From Acidobacteriota bacterium (GTDB lineage: Bacteria > Acidobacteriota > Vicinamibacteria > Vicinamibacterales > Vicinamibacteraceae), in the NCBI GenBank assembly GCA_020845575.1, contig JADLFL010000044.1:1-64000 (forward strand): DNA of 64,000 nucleotides, written 5' to 3'. Below are positions 28,427 through 37,285 of this stretch, piece by piece (positions within the stretch are counted from its first letter, which is position 1; every line of letters begins with the position of its first letter). Both the position numbers and the translations under genes were made by a program. The notes beneath the pieces were generated by a model that did not search any database, had not been told where the DNA came from, and was given only the letters and a program-made list of their open reading frames with translations.

Positions 28427-29077
28427 ATGCGCGCCCGACTGTCGTGGCTGACCGCCCTGTGCGGAGCCGTCCTGCTGCTGGTCCCCCACTCGCTCGTGTC
28501 CCTGCGGGCCCAGGACGGCTGGATCTCGCTCTTCGACGGCAAGACCCTCGACGGCTGGAAGGTCGGCGAGAACGCCGCGACGTTCAGCGTGCAGGACGGC
28601 GCCATCGTCGTGTTCGGGCCACGCGCACACCTCTATTACATGGGCCCCGTGCAGGATCACGTGTTCACCGACTTCGAGTGGAAGGCCGACGTGATGACGT
28701 TCCCGGGTTCCAACTCGGGGATGTACTTCCACACCGAGTACCGGGAGAGCGGCTGGCCCGAGAAGGGATACGAGGTGCAGGTGAACAACTCGCACACCGA
28801 CCCGATCCGTACCGGCAGTCTCTACAACATCGTCAACTACATGATCTCCGCGCCGGCGCGCGACAACGAGTGGTTCACGCAGCTCGTGATCGTCAAGGGC
28901 AGGACCGTGACGATCAAGGTGAACGGCGTCACGACGGTGGCCTACACCGAGCCGGCCGGCGTGGAACGCCCCGCCAGCATGGCGCAGCGCCTCCTCTCGA
29001 AGGGCACCTTCGCGCTGCAGGGCCACGACCCCAAGAGCCGCGTCCACTTCAGGAACATCCAGGTCCGCCCGCTCTGA
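28427..29077 (+). CDS. Exported DUF1080 (3-keto-disaccharide hydrolase-like) protein
   Basis: A 216-residue protein with signal peptide (ending LVSLRAQ) and one DUF1080 concanavalin-like domain: WISLFDGKTLDGWKVG, then FTDFEWKADVMTFPGSNSGMYFHTEY, GYEVQVNNSH, and the closing RVHFRNIQVRPL. Same family as the protein at 12178-12879 but only distantly similar. GGAGG is close upstream of the ATG. Divergent from the ABC-F gene with 53 bp between starts. Likely periplasmic glycoside processing. Confidence 0.87.
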   Translation: MRARLSWLTALCGAVLLLVPHSLVSLRAQDGWISLFDGKTLDGWKVGENAATFSVQDGAIVVFGPRAHLYYMGPVQDHVFTDFEWKADVMTFPGSNSGMYFHTEYRESGWPEKGYEVQVNNSHTDPIRTGSLYNIVNYMISAPARDNEWFTQLVIVKGRTVTIKVNGVTTVAYTEPAGVERPASMAQRLLSKGTFALQGHDPKSRVHFRNIQVRPL

Positions 29078-29152
29078 CGGAGACGCGTGCGGTTGGGTCC
29101 GGACTGGACGCCGTGAACCGTTCTGCGACCGCCCTCGTCTGACGTTCCGGGT

Positions 29153-29174
29153 GTTGACGACAACTGTAGTCAGT
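29153..29174 (+). promoter_or_regulatory. BlaI-type operator dyad 1
   Basis: GTTGACGACA-AC-TGTAGTCAGT, an imperfect dyad with the ACA/TGT core expected for BlaI/MecI repressors. It includes TTGACG, usable as a -35 box. Its centre is 36 bp from that of dyad 2. Confidence 0.65.
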
Positions 29175-29188
29175 GGCACACTGCCCCT

Positions 29189-29210
29189 GTTGACGACAGT
29201 TGTAGTCAAC
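29189..29210 (+). promoter_or_regulatory. BlaI-type operator dyad 2
   Basis: GTTGACGACA-GT-TGTAGTCAAC, a dyad with one mismatch, 16 nt before the GTG of blaI. Together with dyad 1 it suggests autorepression by paired BlaI dimers. Confidence 0.7.
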
Positions 29211-29226
29211 GCGAAGGAACGACAAC

Positions 29227-29619
29227 GTGGCGACCATCAAGCGACCCGGCGAGCAGGAACTCGCCCTCCTCACCTGGCTGGCCGAGCACCCGGCCCTGTC
29301 GGTCGGCGAAGTGGCCGATCAGTACGGCACGCCGCGCGACCTTGCCCGCTCGACCATCCTCACGATGATGGAACGGCTGCGCAAGAAGGGACACCTGTCG
29401 CGCAGGCGTACCGATGGCGTGTTCCGCTACACCTCTGCCGCGGGACCTGACGAGGTCCTGAAGGACGCCGTGGGCACATTCGTCTCTCGTACCCTCGGCG
29501 GTTCGATGTCGCCATTTGTGGCCTATCTCAGCGACGAGGCCAACGTCACCCCCGAGGAACTGGCGGAACTGCAGGCCCTCGTGGCGCGCCTCGAACACCG
29601 CACGAAGAGGTCGTCATGA
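29227..29619 (+). CDS. blaI: BlaI/MecI-family transcriptional repressor
   Basis: A 130-residue winged-helix repressor: VGEVADQYGTPRDLARSTILTMMERLRKKGHLSRRR is the HTH and wing, followed by a dimerisation helix bundle (VTPEELAELQALVARLEH). The cleavage-prone linker used for signalling in BlaI lies in the region FRYTSAAGPDEVLKDAV. The start is GTG at 29227 with AAGGAA upstream. It overlaps the M56 gene by 4 nt (ATGA). Two upstream dyads are its likely operators. No beta-lactamase gene is nearby. Confidence 0.9.
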   Translation: MATIKRPGEQELALLTWLAEHPALSVGEVADQYGTPRDLARSTILTMMERLRKKGHLSRRRTDGVFRYTSAAGPDEVLKDAVGTFVSRTLGGSMSPFVAYLSDEANVTPEELAELQALVARLEHRTKRSS

Positions 29620-31553
29620 CGCTGCTGACGCTCGCCGATCTGCTCCGGACCGGCAGTCTCGACGTGCTCGTCGCGTTGACGCGCGCGTCGATCGACGGTG
29701 CCGTGTGCGCCATCGTCGTGTGGGCCGTCATCCGCGCGGTGCCGTCGCTGCCGGCGTCGGCGCGTGCGTGGCTGTGGTGGTCCGTGTCGTTGAAGCTGAT
29801 GCTCGGCCTGCTGCCGCTTCCGGGCGTCGCGCTGCCATGGCTGCCGGTACCCGAGCGCGCCATGGCGACGCTCGAAGACGGCCGCGCACCGGGCGTGGCG
29901 CTCGTCGACAGCCAGCCGCGACCTGCCGTCCGCGCGACGACGTCGAATGACATTCCTGTCGCGTACGACGCCATCGTTCCGGCGACGGACGCCGACATGG
30001 CCCCGTCGCGCGTGACACTCCCCTACGCCACGTTCTGGCCCGTCCTGCTCGTCGCGATCTGGCTATCGATACTCGCGCTGCACGCCGCGGGTCTCTGGCG
30101 AGCGCTGGGAACCGCGCGACGCCTGAGGCGCGATGCCATTCCCGCACCGCCGCACGTCATCGGTCGCGCGATCGATCTCGTGGCGCGTTTCGCGCTGCCG
30201 ATCGTGCCGCGCGTCCTCGCGTCGCGCATCGTCAGCGTGCCATTGCTCATGGGCATCATCCGTCCCGCCATCGTGCTTCCGGCGTCGAGCCCCGACACGT
30301 TGACGCGCGATGAGCTCGATCTCGTGCTGGGACACGAGCTCGCGCACATGCGCCGGCGCGATCTCGCCTGGGGATGGGTGCCGGCCATCGCGTCGCGCGT
30401 GTTCGCGTTCCATCCACTCGCGCGCCTCGCACTGCGCGAGTACCTCGCCGCACGCGAAGAAGCGTGCGATGCCGACGTTCTGCAGACACTCGACGTCGCG
30501 CCGGCCGATTACGGCCGCGCGATCGTGAAGCTCGGTGTGGCCACCACGGACGATGTGCTCGCGGCCGCGGGTGCGTCTCGCTCGTTCAGCCAGTTGAAGA
30601 GGAGATTGACGATGCTCGATCGTGTGCACACGCGTCCGTCGCGGTGGTGGTGGACCAGTGCGGGCGCGCCCGCCCTGCTGCTGCCGTTGACCATCGCCGC
30701 GCAGCCCGCGCCGACGCCGGTGCCGGAACCTCAATCCACACCTGCTGCCGTCGCGGCGCCCGTCCCTGCTCCGGCACCGCTGCCACTGGAGTCCGCGACG
30801 TTCGTACCCGACGTCCCCGTTCCACCCGCCCCGCCGGCGCCGCTCACGCCGGTAGCTGTTCTCCCAGACGTGCCGGCGCCACCGGCCGCACCACGCGCGC
30901 CATTCGGCGTCCCGGTTCCCGCGCCACAGCCAGCACCGCCGGCACCGGTCGCGCAGCCAGCCCCGCCAGCGCCACCTGCCCCGCCGGCCCCAGCGGCACG
31001 CAGCGAATGGCACCTCGTCAACGACGAACTTCCGTTCATCCTGCTCGACGGCCCTGGCCGCTCGATGTCGGCAGGCAGTTCGCGCGACAGGGCTGAAGCC
31101 GAGCGACAGCAGACATCGGCTGACGACACGTTGATCTGGTTCCGGCACGACGGCACGTCGTACGTCACGCGCGATCCCTCGACGATCCGGGCCGTGCGCG
31201 ATGCCTTCGCGCCCGTCACCGTCGTCGGTCAGGAGATGAATCGCATCGGTAAGGAGATGAATCGCGTCGGCGCGGCGATGCGCGCACAGGGCGAGAGACA
31301 GGCTGACATCGGCGCACGTCAGGCCGACATCGCCATGAGACGGGCCGAGACCGGTGTGACGGTCGCGCGCGTGGCGGCCATCCACGCCGCCCGTGACGCC
31401 GAACGCGCTCGCGAATCGGAACGGACACTGGCGTCAGACCGTGCAGCACGGCAGGAAGCGCGTGCGGCGGCTCGCGAAGCCGCGGCGCAGGCCCGCGCGG
31501 CGAGCCTGTTGGCCGCCGCGGTCGCGTCCGGCGCTGCCACGCGCGCCCGCTGA
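29616..31553 (+). CDS. M56-family (BlaR1-like) membrane metalloprotease, atypical C-terminus
   Basis: A 645-residue sensor protease. Transmembrane helices lie around residues 25-45, 50-75 and 140-165, followed by the zinc protease domain with HELAHMRRRD. A helix around 350-370 leads outside. In place of the penicillin-binding sensor of true BlaR1 there is a 110-residue Pro/Ala/Val-rich stretch, a small domain (LIWFRHDGTSYVTRDPSTIRAV), and a long coiled coil of near-repeats (EMNRIGKEMNRVGAAM; RQADIGARQADIAMRRAET) ending Ala/Arg-rich. Such tails occur in M56 proteins of Acidobacteria. The signal sensed is unknown; regulation of BlaI by cleavage is the family model. Confidence 0.85.
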   Translation: MTLLTLADLLRTGSLDVLVALTRASIDGAVCAIVVWAVIRAVPSLPASARAWLWWSVSLKLMLGLLPLPGVALPWLPVPERAMATLEDGRAPGVALVDSQPRPAVRATTSNDIPVAYDAIVPATDADMAPSRVTLPYATFWPVLLVAIWLSILALHAAGLWRALGTARRLRRDAIPAPPHVIGRAIDLVARFALPIVPRVLASRIVSVPLLMGIIRPAIVLPASSPDTLTRDELDLVLGHELAHMRRRDLAWGWVPAIASRVFAFHPLARLALREYLAAREEACDADVLQTLDVAPADYGRAIVKLGVATTDDVLAAAGASRSFSQLKRRLTMLDRVHTRPSRWWWTSAGAPALLLPLTIAAQPAPTPVPEPQSTPAAVAAPVPAPAPLPLESATFVPDVPVPPAPPAPLTPVAVLPDVPAPPAAPRAPFGVPVPAPQPAPPAPVAQPAPPAPPAPPAPAARSEWHLVNDELPFILLDGPGRSMSAGSSRDRAEAERQQTSADDTLIWFRHDGTSYVTRDPSTIRAVRDAFAPVTVVGQEMNRIGKEMNRVGAAMRAQGERQADIGARQADIAMRRAETGVTVARVAAIHAARDAERARESERTLASDRAARQEARAAAREAAAQARAASLLAAAVASGAATRAR

Positions 31554-31572
31554 CCGAATCACCGCACGAAAT

Positions 31573-31610
31573 AGACGGCGGCCGAGCAGGAACGGGCACG
31601 GCCGCCGTCT
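31573..31610 (+). terminator. 12-bp-stem hairpin after blaR1-like gene
   Basis: AGACGGCGGCCG and CGGCCGCCGTCT with a 14-nt loop, 20 nt after the stop codon. The same DNA resembles the 3' end of the gene at 36209 (see findings). Confidence 0.55.
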
Positions 31611-31633
31611 GCAGCGGTGAGGGAGCGACAGTC

Positions 31634-31652
31634 GCGATAGACTCCACCGATT
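31634..31652 (+). promoter_or_regulatory. 19-nt leader/promoter repeat, copy 1
   Basis: GCGATAGACTCCACCGATT, identical to 33160-33178, 4 nt before the ATG of the ceramidase-like gene. TAGACT inside it looks like a -10 element. Confidence 0.6.
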
Positions 31653-31656
31653 CGCG

Positions 31657-33141
31657 ATGGTCATCCCTCGTCTCTTCACCGCGCTCGCGCTCCTCGTCTT
31701 GCTCGCCGCCTTGCCTGCACGCGCACAGGCCGGGCTCGGAGCGCCGGCCCTACCCACGGCGGAGACGACACCGCGCCGCTTCCGCGCGGGCGCGGCCACC
31801 GCCAACATCACGCCCGCGCTCGGCGGTCTCATCGTCGGCAACTGGACGCCGACGCCGGCAACCCATATACACGACGAACTGCACGCGCGATGTCTCGTGC
31901 TCGACGATGGCGAGAGCCGTGTGGCGATCGTGGTGGTCGACAGCCTCGGCGTCCCGCGGCACGTGATCGACCACGCCAAGCGACTGGCGCACGCGCACAC
32001 GGGCATTCCCGCCGAGCGCATCCTCGTCAGCGCCACGCACACGCACTCGGCGACGACATCGCTCGGCGAGCGCTGGTCGCCCGCCGAGTACGAGGTGTCG
32101 CCCGCGCTCGACGACTACCAGACGTTCCTCGCCACGCGCATCGCCGACAGCATCCGCCTGGGCGTCGCGAATCTCGAGCCCGCGCAGGTCGCCTGGGGAC
32201 GAGCCTCACTGCCGGACGAGGTGTTCAACCGCCGCTGGTTCATGCACCCGGGCCCGCACCTCGAGAACCCGTTCGGCAGCACCGACCGCGTGCAGATGAA
32301 TCCGCGTGTCGGCAGTCCGGAACTGATCGAGCCGGCCGGCCCCACAGACCCCGACATCGCGATCCTCGCCGTCCGCGCGCTGAATGGACGGCCGATCTCG
32401 GTCCTTGCCAACTACTCGCTGCACTACGTCGGCGGCGTACCTGAAGGCCACGTCTCGGCCGACTACTTCGGCGTGTTCGCGCGGCGCCTGGCGCACATGA
32501 TCGGTGAGGACGAACGTGCATCGCGCTTTGTCGCCATCCTCTCGAACGGCACCAGCGGCGACGTCAACAACGTCGACGTCCGTGGCGGGCAGCAGCGGCT
32601 GCCGTCATACGAGCGCATGACGCGCGTGGCCAATCGCGTGGCCGCGCGTGTCTTCGACGCCTATCAGCACGTCACGTGGCACGACGCCGCACCAGTCCGC
32701 ATGGCGCAGCAGACAATGACGCTCGAGACGCGCCGACCCACGCCGGAGTTGCTGGTATGGGCAAAGGCAGTCATGGCGCGTCCGGCAGATGCGCCCTTGC
32801 GCCATCCACGCGAGCGCATCTACGCCGAGCGCACCCTCGGCCGCGCCAGCGCCCCACCCACCCTCGACGTCGTCCTGCAGGCGGTGCGCATCGGCGATCT
32901 CGGTATCGCCACGATGCCCTTCGAGGTCTTCGCCGAGATCGGCATCGAGATCAAGGCAAAGACCCCCTTCGCGCAGAGCTTCACCATCTCTCTGGCCAAC
33001 GGTTCCGAAGGATATCTGCCGACGGCTCGTCACCACCAACTCGGTGGCTACGAGACGTGGCTCGGCACCAACCGCGTGGAGCCGGACGCCGCCCGCAAGA
33101 TGACCGACGCGCTGCTGGCGATGCTGGCAGCATTGAGGTAG
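31657..33141 (+). CDS. Secreted neutral/alkaline ceramidase-like hydrolase
   Basis: A 494-residue protein with signal peptide (LFTALALLVLLAALPARAQA). The fold begins FRAGAATANITPALGGLIVGNWTP, the typical opening of the neutral ceramidase N-terminal-like family. ILVSATHTHSATTS supplies zinc-binding His residues, ANYSLHYVGG another, and LSNGTSGDVNN is the conserved loop near the nucleophile; ISLANGSEGYLPT closes the metal site. In this group many members are not ceramidases but act on other N-acyl or phosphate substrates. It is followed 40 nt later by the haem-binding dehydrogenase, with the same 19-nt leader. Confidence 0.8.
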   Translation: MVIPRLFTALALLVLLAALPARAQAGLGAPALPTAETTPRRFRAGAATANITPALGGLIVGNWTPTPATHIHDELHARCLVLDDGESRVAIVVVDSLGVPRHVIDHAKRLAHAHTGIPAERILVSATHTHSATTSLGERWSPAEYEVSPALDDYQTFLATRIADSIRLGVANLEPAQVAWGRASLPDEVFNRRWFMHPGPHLENPFGSTDRVQMNPRVGSPELIEPAGPTDPDIAILAVRALNGRPISVLANYSLHYVGGVPEGHVSADYFGVFARRLAHMIGEDERASRFVAILSNGTSGDVNNVDVRGGQQRLPSYERMTRVANRVAARVFDAYQHVTWHDAAPVRMAQQTMTLETRRPTPELLVWAKAVMARPADAPLRHPRERIYAERTLGRASAPPTLDVVLQAVRIGDLGIATMPFEVFAEIGIEIKAKTPFAQSFTISLANGSEGYLPTARHHQLGGYETWLGTNRVEPDAARKMTDALLAMLAALR

Positions 33142-33159
33142 AGACACGTCGACGACAGG

Positions 33160-33178
33160 GCGATAGACTCCACCGATT
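33160..33178 (+). promoter_or_regulatory. 19-nt leader/promoter repeat, copy 2
   Basis: Identical to 31634-31652; here 3 nt before the ATG of the haem-binding dehydrogenase gene. Confidence 0.6.
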
Positions 33179-33181
33179 GCC

Positions 33182-36100
33182 ATGCTCAGACCGCCGATCG
33201 CGCCCGTGGCGCTGCTGCTGGCGACCATGTCCTGCACGCAGTTGCCGCGGTCTGCCCACGATCCGTCACACGCTGACGATCGGCCGCCGCTCTCGCCGGC
33301 CGATGCACTTGCAGCGTTCGTGGTCGAGCCAGGCTATCGCATCGATCTGGTGGCTGCCGAACCGCTCGTCCGGAGTCCCGTGGCCATCGCGTTCGACGAA
33401 CGTGGCCGGCTCTATGTGGTCGAGAATCGTGGATATCCCGATCCGCTCGACGGTGAGCCACCCCAGGAGGCGCAGGGTGTCATCGCGCAGCTCATCGACA
33501 CCGACGGCGATGGGCGCTACGACAAGCGCACGGACTTTGCGACGGGCCTCACCTACCCCAACGGCATCATGGTGTGGAACGGCGGCGTCCTGGTCACGTG
33601 CGCGCCAGACCTGCTGTATCTGAAGGATACCGACGGCGATGGCGTGGCCGACCAACGACGCGTGGTGCTCACGGGCTTCGACGCCACGCGGACGGCGCAG
33701 ATCCGCTTCAGCCACCCGACTTCCGGCCTCGACAACTGGATCTACCTGACGAGCGGTCTGAACGGCGGACGCGTGGTGGTCCCCGATCGACCCGACCAGG
33801 CGCCCGTCGCGTTCGCCTCGAGCGACTCGCGCGTCAATCCGCGCACGCTCGCGTTCGAACTGACCGGCGGACAGGGACAGTACGGCCTGACGTTCGACGA
33901 CCACGGCCGCCGCTTCATCTGCTCCAATCGCCATCCCGTGTGGCACGTCGTGCTCGAGCCGCGGTACCTGCAGCGCAACCCGTACCTCACGTTCTCCGAG
34001 ACGGTGCAGGAAGTGTCGACCGTCGGTGCCGACGCCGTCGTGTGGCCCCTCAGCCGCGACCTGACGACCGCGTCGTTCATCCCGAACCTGATGGGCACCC
34101 CTCACGCCGGCACGTTCACCGCGGCGAGTGGCGTCCACATCCATCGCGGCGACGCACTGCCTGACGGCCATCGCGACAGCATCTTCATCTGCGAGTCGGC
34201 GCAGAACCTCGTGCAGCGGCAGGTGCGCGAGCCGACGGGCGCGACGTTCCGATCGCGCCCCGCACGTACGGGCGTGGAGTTTCTCGCGTCTCCCGATACG
34301 TGGTTCAGACCCGTGTTCAGTGCCAACGGACCCGACGGCGCGCTCTACGTCGTGGACATGTACCGCAGGGACATCGATCACCCGCAGTATGTGCCGGAAG
34401 CGAGCCGGCCGCTCTTCGATTTCCGCGCCGGCAGGGAACGGGGCCGCATCTATCGACTCGCCGCTGCGGCGCGTCCACCTGTCGGGTTCGGCGCTGCGCT
34501 CGACGACGCATCGACAGAGACGCTCGTGGCGGCGCTGACGCATCCGAATGCGTGGAGGCGCGACACGGCCCAGCGCCTGCTCGTCGAGCGGCAGGCGCGC
34601 GACGCTGTCGTTCACCTCCGGACCCTCGCGGCGTCATCGCCAGCGGAGATGGGGCGGCTCCATGCGCTCTGGACGCTCGAGGGGCTCGGCGCCCTCGAAG
34701 ACGATGATGTCAGTCGTGCCTTACGTGATGGCGCGCCTGGCATCCGCGAGAATGCCGTTCGGATCACGGAAGGACGCCTGACGTCCTCTCCAGCGCTGCT
34801 GGACGCGGTCCTGCCGCTCGCCGCCGACGATGACGCGCGCGTCCGTCTGCGCGTGGCGCTGGCGCTCGGCGATGTGGCGGATGAGCGCGCGGTGCAGGCA
34901 CTCGCCGCGGTGGCGCGACGTGACGGCACGGACCGCTGGATGCGAGCCTCCGTGCTCAGCGGGATCGGCACGCGCGCAGGCACGTTCCTCGACGCGTTCA
35001 CGGACTCGCCCATGACGCCCGCGGTTCGCGCGGCCGTGATGGCCGACCTCGGCCAGGTATTCGGCGCCGCCGAATCGATCGAACGCTGCATCGACCTCAT
35101 CGCGTCCATCGCCGACCCGGCAACCGACGCCACCTGGCAGTCGGCGGCGCTGGTGGGGCTCGCGCGCGGCCTGCGTGCGCGTGGGATGGCGGAGGCCGGC
35201 CGGTCGCCTCTCCTGTCGATATTGGCGGCTGACACGCCACGGGCGCGGACCGCCCGCACACGCGTCGATGCCCTGATCGTGCGTGCACGAGCCATCGCGG
35301 CGTCCGACGACACACCAGCGGCGCTGCGCGTGCCGGCCGTGGAGTTGCTCGGACACCGACACTTCGGGGACAGCGGTGAGACGCTCCTCGGTCTGCTGGC
35401 ACCGTCAGTGCCGGCCGATGTCCAGTTGGCGGCCGTGCGCGCGCTGGGCCAGATGTCCGAACGGGAGGCGGCCGCACGTCTGCTCGACGCGCGTCGTTGG
35501 CAGAGTTACACGCCGCGGACGCGCGACGCCGTGCTGACGCTGCTGCTCGGAGACGCGCGACACGTGCACATCCTCCTCGACGCGCTCGAACAGCGGCAGA
35601 TGGGCCAGAACGTCCTCAACGTGGCGTGGCGTGATCGGCTGGTGCGCCATCGCGATCCAGCGATTCGCGCGCGTGCGACGCGGGTGCTCGCGTCAGGGCT
35701 GGGCACGTCAGGCCCAGACACGAACTCCCGTGGCGCCGGCAACCGCATGCAGACCTACGAACGAGTGCGGCCCGACGTGCTGCGCCGTGCGGGCGACCCC
35801 TCACGCGGCGCCCACCAGTACACGCGGCACTGCCAGGCGTGTCACACGGTCGATCGCAGCGGCGGGCACACGGGACCGGACCTGAGCGGCATCCGCAATC
35901 AACCGGCCGACGCCATCCTGCTCCACATCCTCGTGCCCGACCACGAGATCACGCCAGGCTACGACGCGTACTCGGTCGAGACACGCGACGGTCGCGCGCT
36001 CTTCGGCCGACTGGAATCCGAAGCGCCCAACAGTGTCACCGTGCGCGACGCGACAGGGCAGCCGCATGCCATCCTTCGTCGAGACATCGTCTCGATGACC

Positions 36101-36196
36101 GCGGCGCCCTCGTCGCTCATGCCCACCGGGTTCGAAGAGGCCATGTCCGCGCAGGAACTCGCCGACCTGCTCGCGTACCTCAGGTCACCCAGGTAG
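33182..36196 (+). CDS. PVC-type haem-binding (CxxCH) membrane-bound dehydrogenase
   Basis: A 1004-residue predicted lipoprotein (lipobox LLLATMSC). Domains in order: a six-bladed beta-propeller dehydrogenase of the PVC membrane-bound type (about 40-430, YRIDLVAAEPLVRSPVAIAFDERGRLYV; LTYPNGIMVWNGGVLV), a HEAT-repeat solenoid (about 440-850), and a C-terminal cytochrome c domain with haem motif CQACH (HCQACHTVDRSGGHTGPDLSG) and a distal Met candidate, followed by DLLAYLRSPR. Such proteins are thought to oxidise sugars or alcohols and pass electrons to a periplasmic cytochrome. It shares a leader repeat with the ceramidase-like gene, so the two are probably co-regulated. Confidence 0.88.
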   Translation: MLRPPIAPVALLLATMSCTQLPRSAHDPSHADDRPPLSPADALAAFVVEPGYRIDLVAAEPLVRSPVAIAFDERGRLYVVENRGYPDPLDGEPPQEAQGVIAQLIDTDGDGRYDKRTDFATGLTYPNGIMVWNGGVLVTCAPDLLYLKDTDGDGVADQRRVVLTGFDATRTAQIRFSHPTSGLDNWIYLTSGLNGGRVVVPDRPDQAPVAFASSDSRVNPRTLAFELTGGQGQYGLTFDDHGRRFICSNRHPVWHVVLEPRYLQRNPYLTFSETVQEVSTVGADAVVWPLSRDLTTASFIPNLMGTPHAGTFTAASGVHIHRGDALPDGHRDSIFICESAQNLVQRQVREPTGATFRSRPARTGVEFLASPDTWFRPVFSANGPDGALYVVDMYRRDIDHPQYVPEASRPLFDFRAGRERGRIYRLAAAARPPVGFGAALDDASTETLVAALTHPNAWRRDTAQRLLVERQARDAVVHLRTLAASSPAEMGRLHALWTLEGLGALEDDDVSRALRDGAPGIRENAVRITEGRLTSSPALLDAVLPLAADDDARVRLRVALALGDVADERAVQALAAVARRDGTDRWMRASVLSGIGTRAGTFLDAFTDSPMTPAVRAAVMADLGQVFGAAESIERCIDLIASIADPATDATWQSAALVGLARGLRARGMAEAGRSPLLSILAADTPRARTARTRVDALIVRARAIAASDDTPAALRVPAVELLGHRHFGDSGETLLGLLAPSVPADVQLAAVRALGQMSEREAAARLLDARRWQSYTPRTRDAVLTLLLGDARHVHILLDALEQRQMGQNVLNVAWRDRLVRHRDPAIRARATRVLASGLGTSGPDTNSRGAGNRMQTYERVRPDVLRRAGDPSRGAHQYTRHCQACHTVDRSGGHTGPDLSGIRNQPADAILLHILVPDHEITPGYDAYSVETRDGRALFGRLESEAPNSVTVRDATGQPHAILRRDIVSMTAAPSSLMPTGFEEAMSAQELADLLAYLRSPR

Positions 36197-36208
36197 GGAC
36201 GGCCGGAA

Positions 36209-37069
36209 TCACCGCACGGATCCCACGCCAGCCGTGATCGAGAACGGCACGGCCGCCGTCTGGAGGTTCTGCCAGAGTTCGACCTCCACGGTGACGGTCG
36301 TTGCCTTTGCCTTCAGGGTGTACGAATACTCGCTCTCGGACGAGGAGCGCATCGAACCGTTCGTTTCGCTCTCGATCTCGGTGCCAGCGGCGTCGAGGAA
36401 ACGGATCCGCTTGATCGCGTCGAGACCGGAGCCCGTGACACGCACGGCCAGGCTCCCGCCGCTGTCACTCGCATCGAATTCGCTGATCGAGCCAGCGATG
36501 GCGCCGAGCTGGAAGGCGGTGCCCTTCGTGAGCGCCACCTTCTTTGCCTGCACGTTGCGCGTGCCCGCCGCCGTCGTCACGGCCAGCGCACCGGAGATGG
36601 TGACCTGCTGCGCGCCCGCGGCAGGCAGCATGACGGTGCTGACCGTGGTGATCCCGCCCGTCTGGTCTTCGGTGTAGTCAGGAAACGAGTCCCAGTCCGG
36701 CTCGACGTTCAGATCCGTCTCCTTGTCGTCGGTCCACGCATTGACGACCGACTCATCGTCGTCGATGTCGAGAATCGCCGTGCCAGGGGCCACTCGCACC
36801 GCGAGCGCGAGCGTCAGCCCCGATTTCCCTCCGAAGGCCACGGTGTCGCCGAAGCGCGCCTTGCCGAGGCTGCGGGCGGCGATCTGGATACCGGCCAGGC
36901 TCACCGTGGGATTGGCCTTGGGCGCGGCCTTGGCGGCCGCTTTCGGAGCGGCTTTCTGCGTGGCACCGGTGGAGGGGCGACGGGCCTGCGCCATGAGCCC
37001 TGGCGCTGCGGTGAGGAGGAAGCCGGCACACACGGCCGCGGTGAGCGAGAGAAGCCAACAAGTGCGCAT
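36209..37069 (-). CDS. Secreted Ala/Lys-linker protein of unknown function
   Basis: A 286-residue protein: signal peptide (MRTCWLLSLTAAVCAGFLLTAAPGLMAQ), then an Ala/Lys/Pro linker (QKAAPKAAAKAAPKANP), then beta-rich sequence with two parts, DIDDDESVVNAWTDDKETDLNVEPDWD (acidic, perhaps calcium-binding) and an IPT/Ig-like C-terminal half (GSGLDAIKRIRFLDAAGTEIE). No enzyme motif. AAAGGGAT upstream supports the ATG at 37069 over longer frames. The stop is only 12 bp from the convergent dehydrogenase stop. Confidence 0.65.
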   Translation of the reverse strand: MRTCWLLSLTAAVCAGFLLTAAPGLMAQARRPSTGATQKAAPKAAAKAAPKANPTVSLAGIQIAARSLGKARFGDTVAFGGKSGLTLALAVRVAPGTAILDIDDDESVVNAWTDDKETDLNVEPDWDSFPDYTEDQTGGITTVSTVMLPAAGAQQVTISGALAVTTAAGTRNVQAKKVALTKGTAFQLGAIAGSISEFDASDSGGSLAVRVTGSGLDAIKRIRFLDAAGTEIESETNGSMRSSSESEYSYTLKAKATTVTVEVELWQNLQTAAVPFSITAGVGSVR

Positions 37070-37228
37070 GATCCGCACATCCCTTTCAGAGTTCTGCCTT
37101 GATGTCCTGATGAGTTGCCTTGTGGTGCAGAACGCCTGAACCGGCCCGAACGAACAATCGACGCGTCTGCGACACCCGTTCGCATCACGTCCGCCGTGCG
37201 CTTGCCCGCTGCGCGACGTTGTTCCTGC

Positions 37229-37258
37229 TCGGAGGCGTGGCACGAGTTGCGCCTCCGA
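37229..37258 (+). promoter_or_regulatory. Leader hairpin of BON-domain gene
   Basis: TCGGAGGCG and CGCCTCCGA, a perfect 9-bp stem with 12-nt loop, 27 nt before the start codon of the BON lipoprotein gene. Confidence 0.4.
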
Positions 37259-37285
37259 ATATCCCTTCCACGAGGAGCGATGGTG

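Noticed and set aside
29227..31553. Beta-lactam resistance locus
   Set aside because: BlaI and an M56 protease are present, but no beta-lactamase or PBP2a gene, and the sensor domain is not a penicillin-binding fold.
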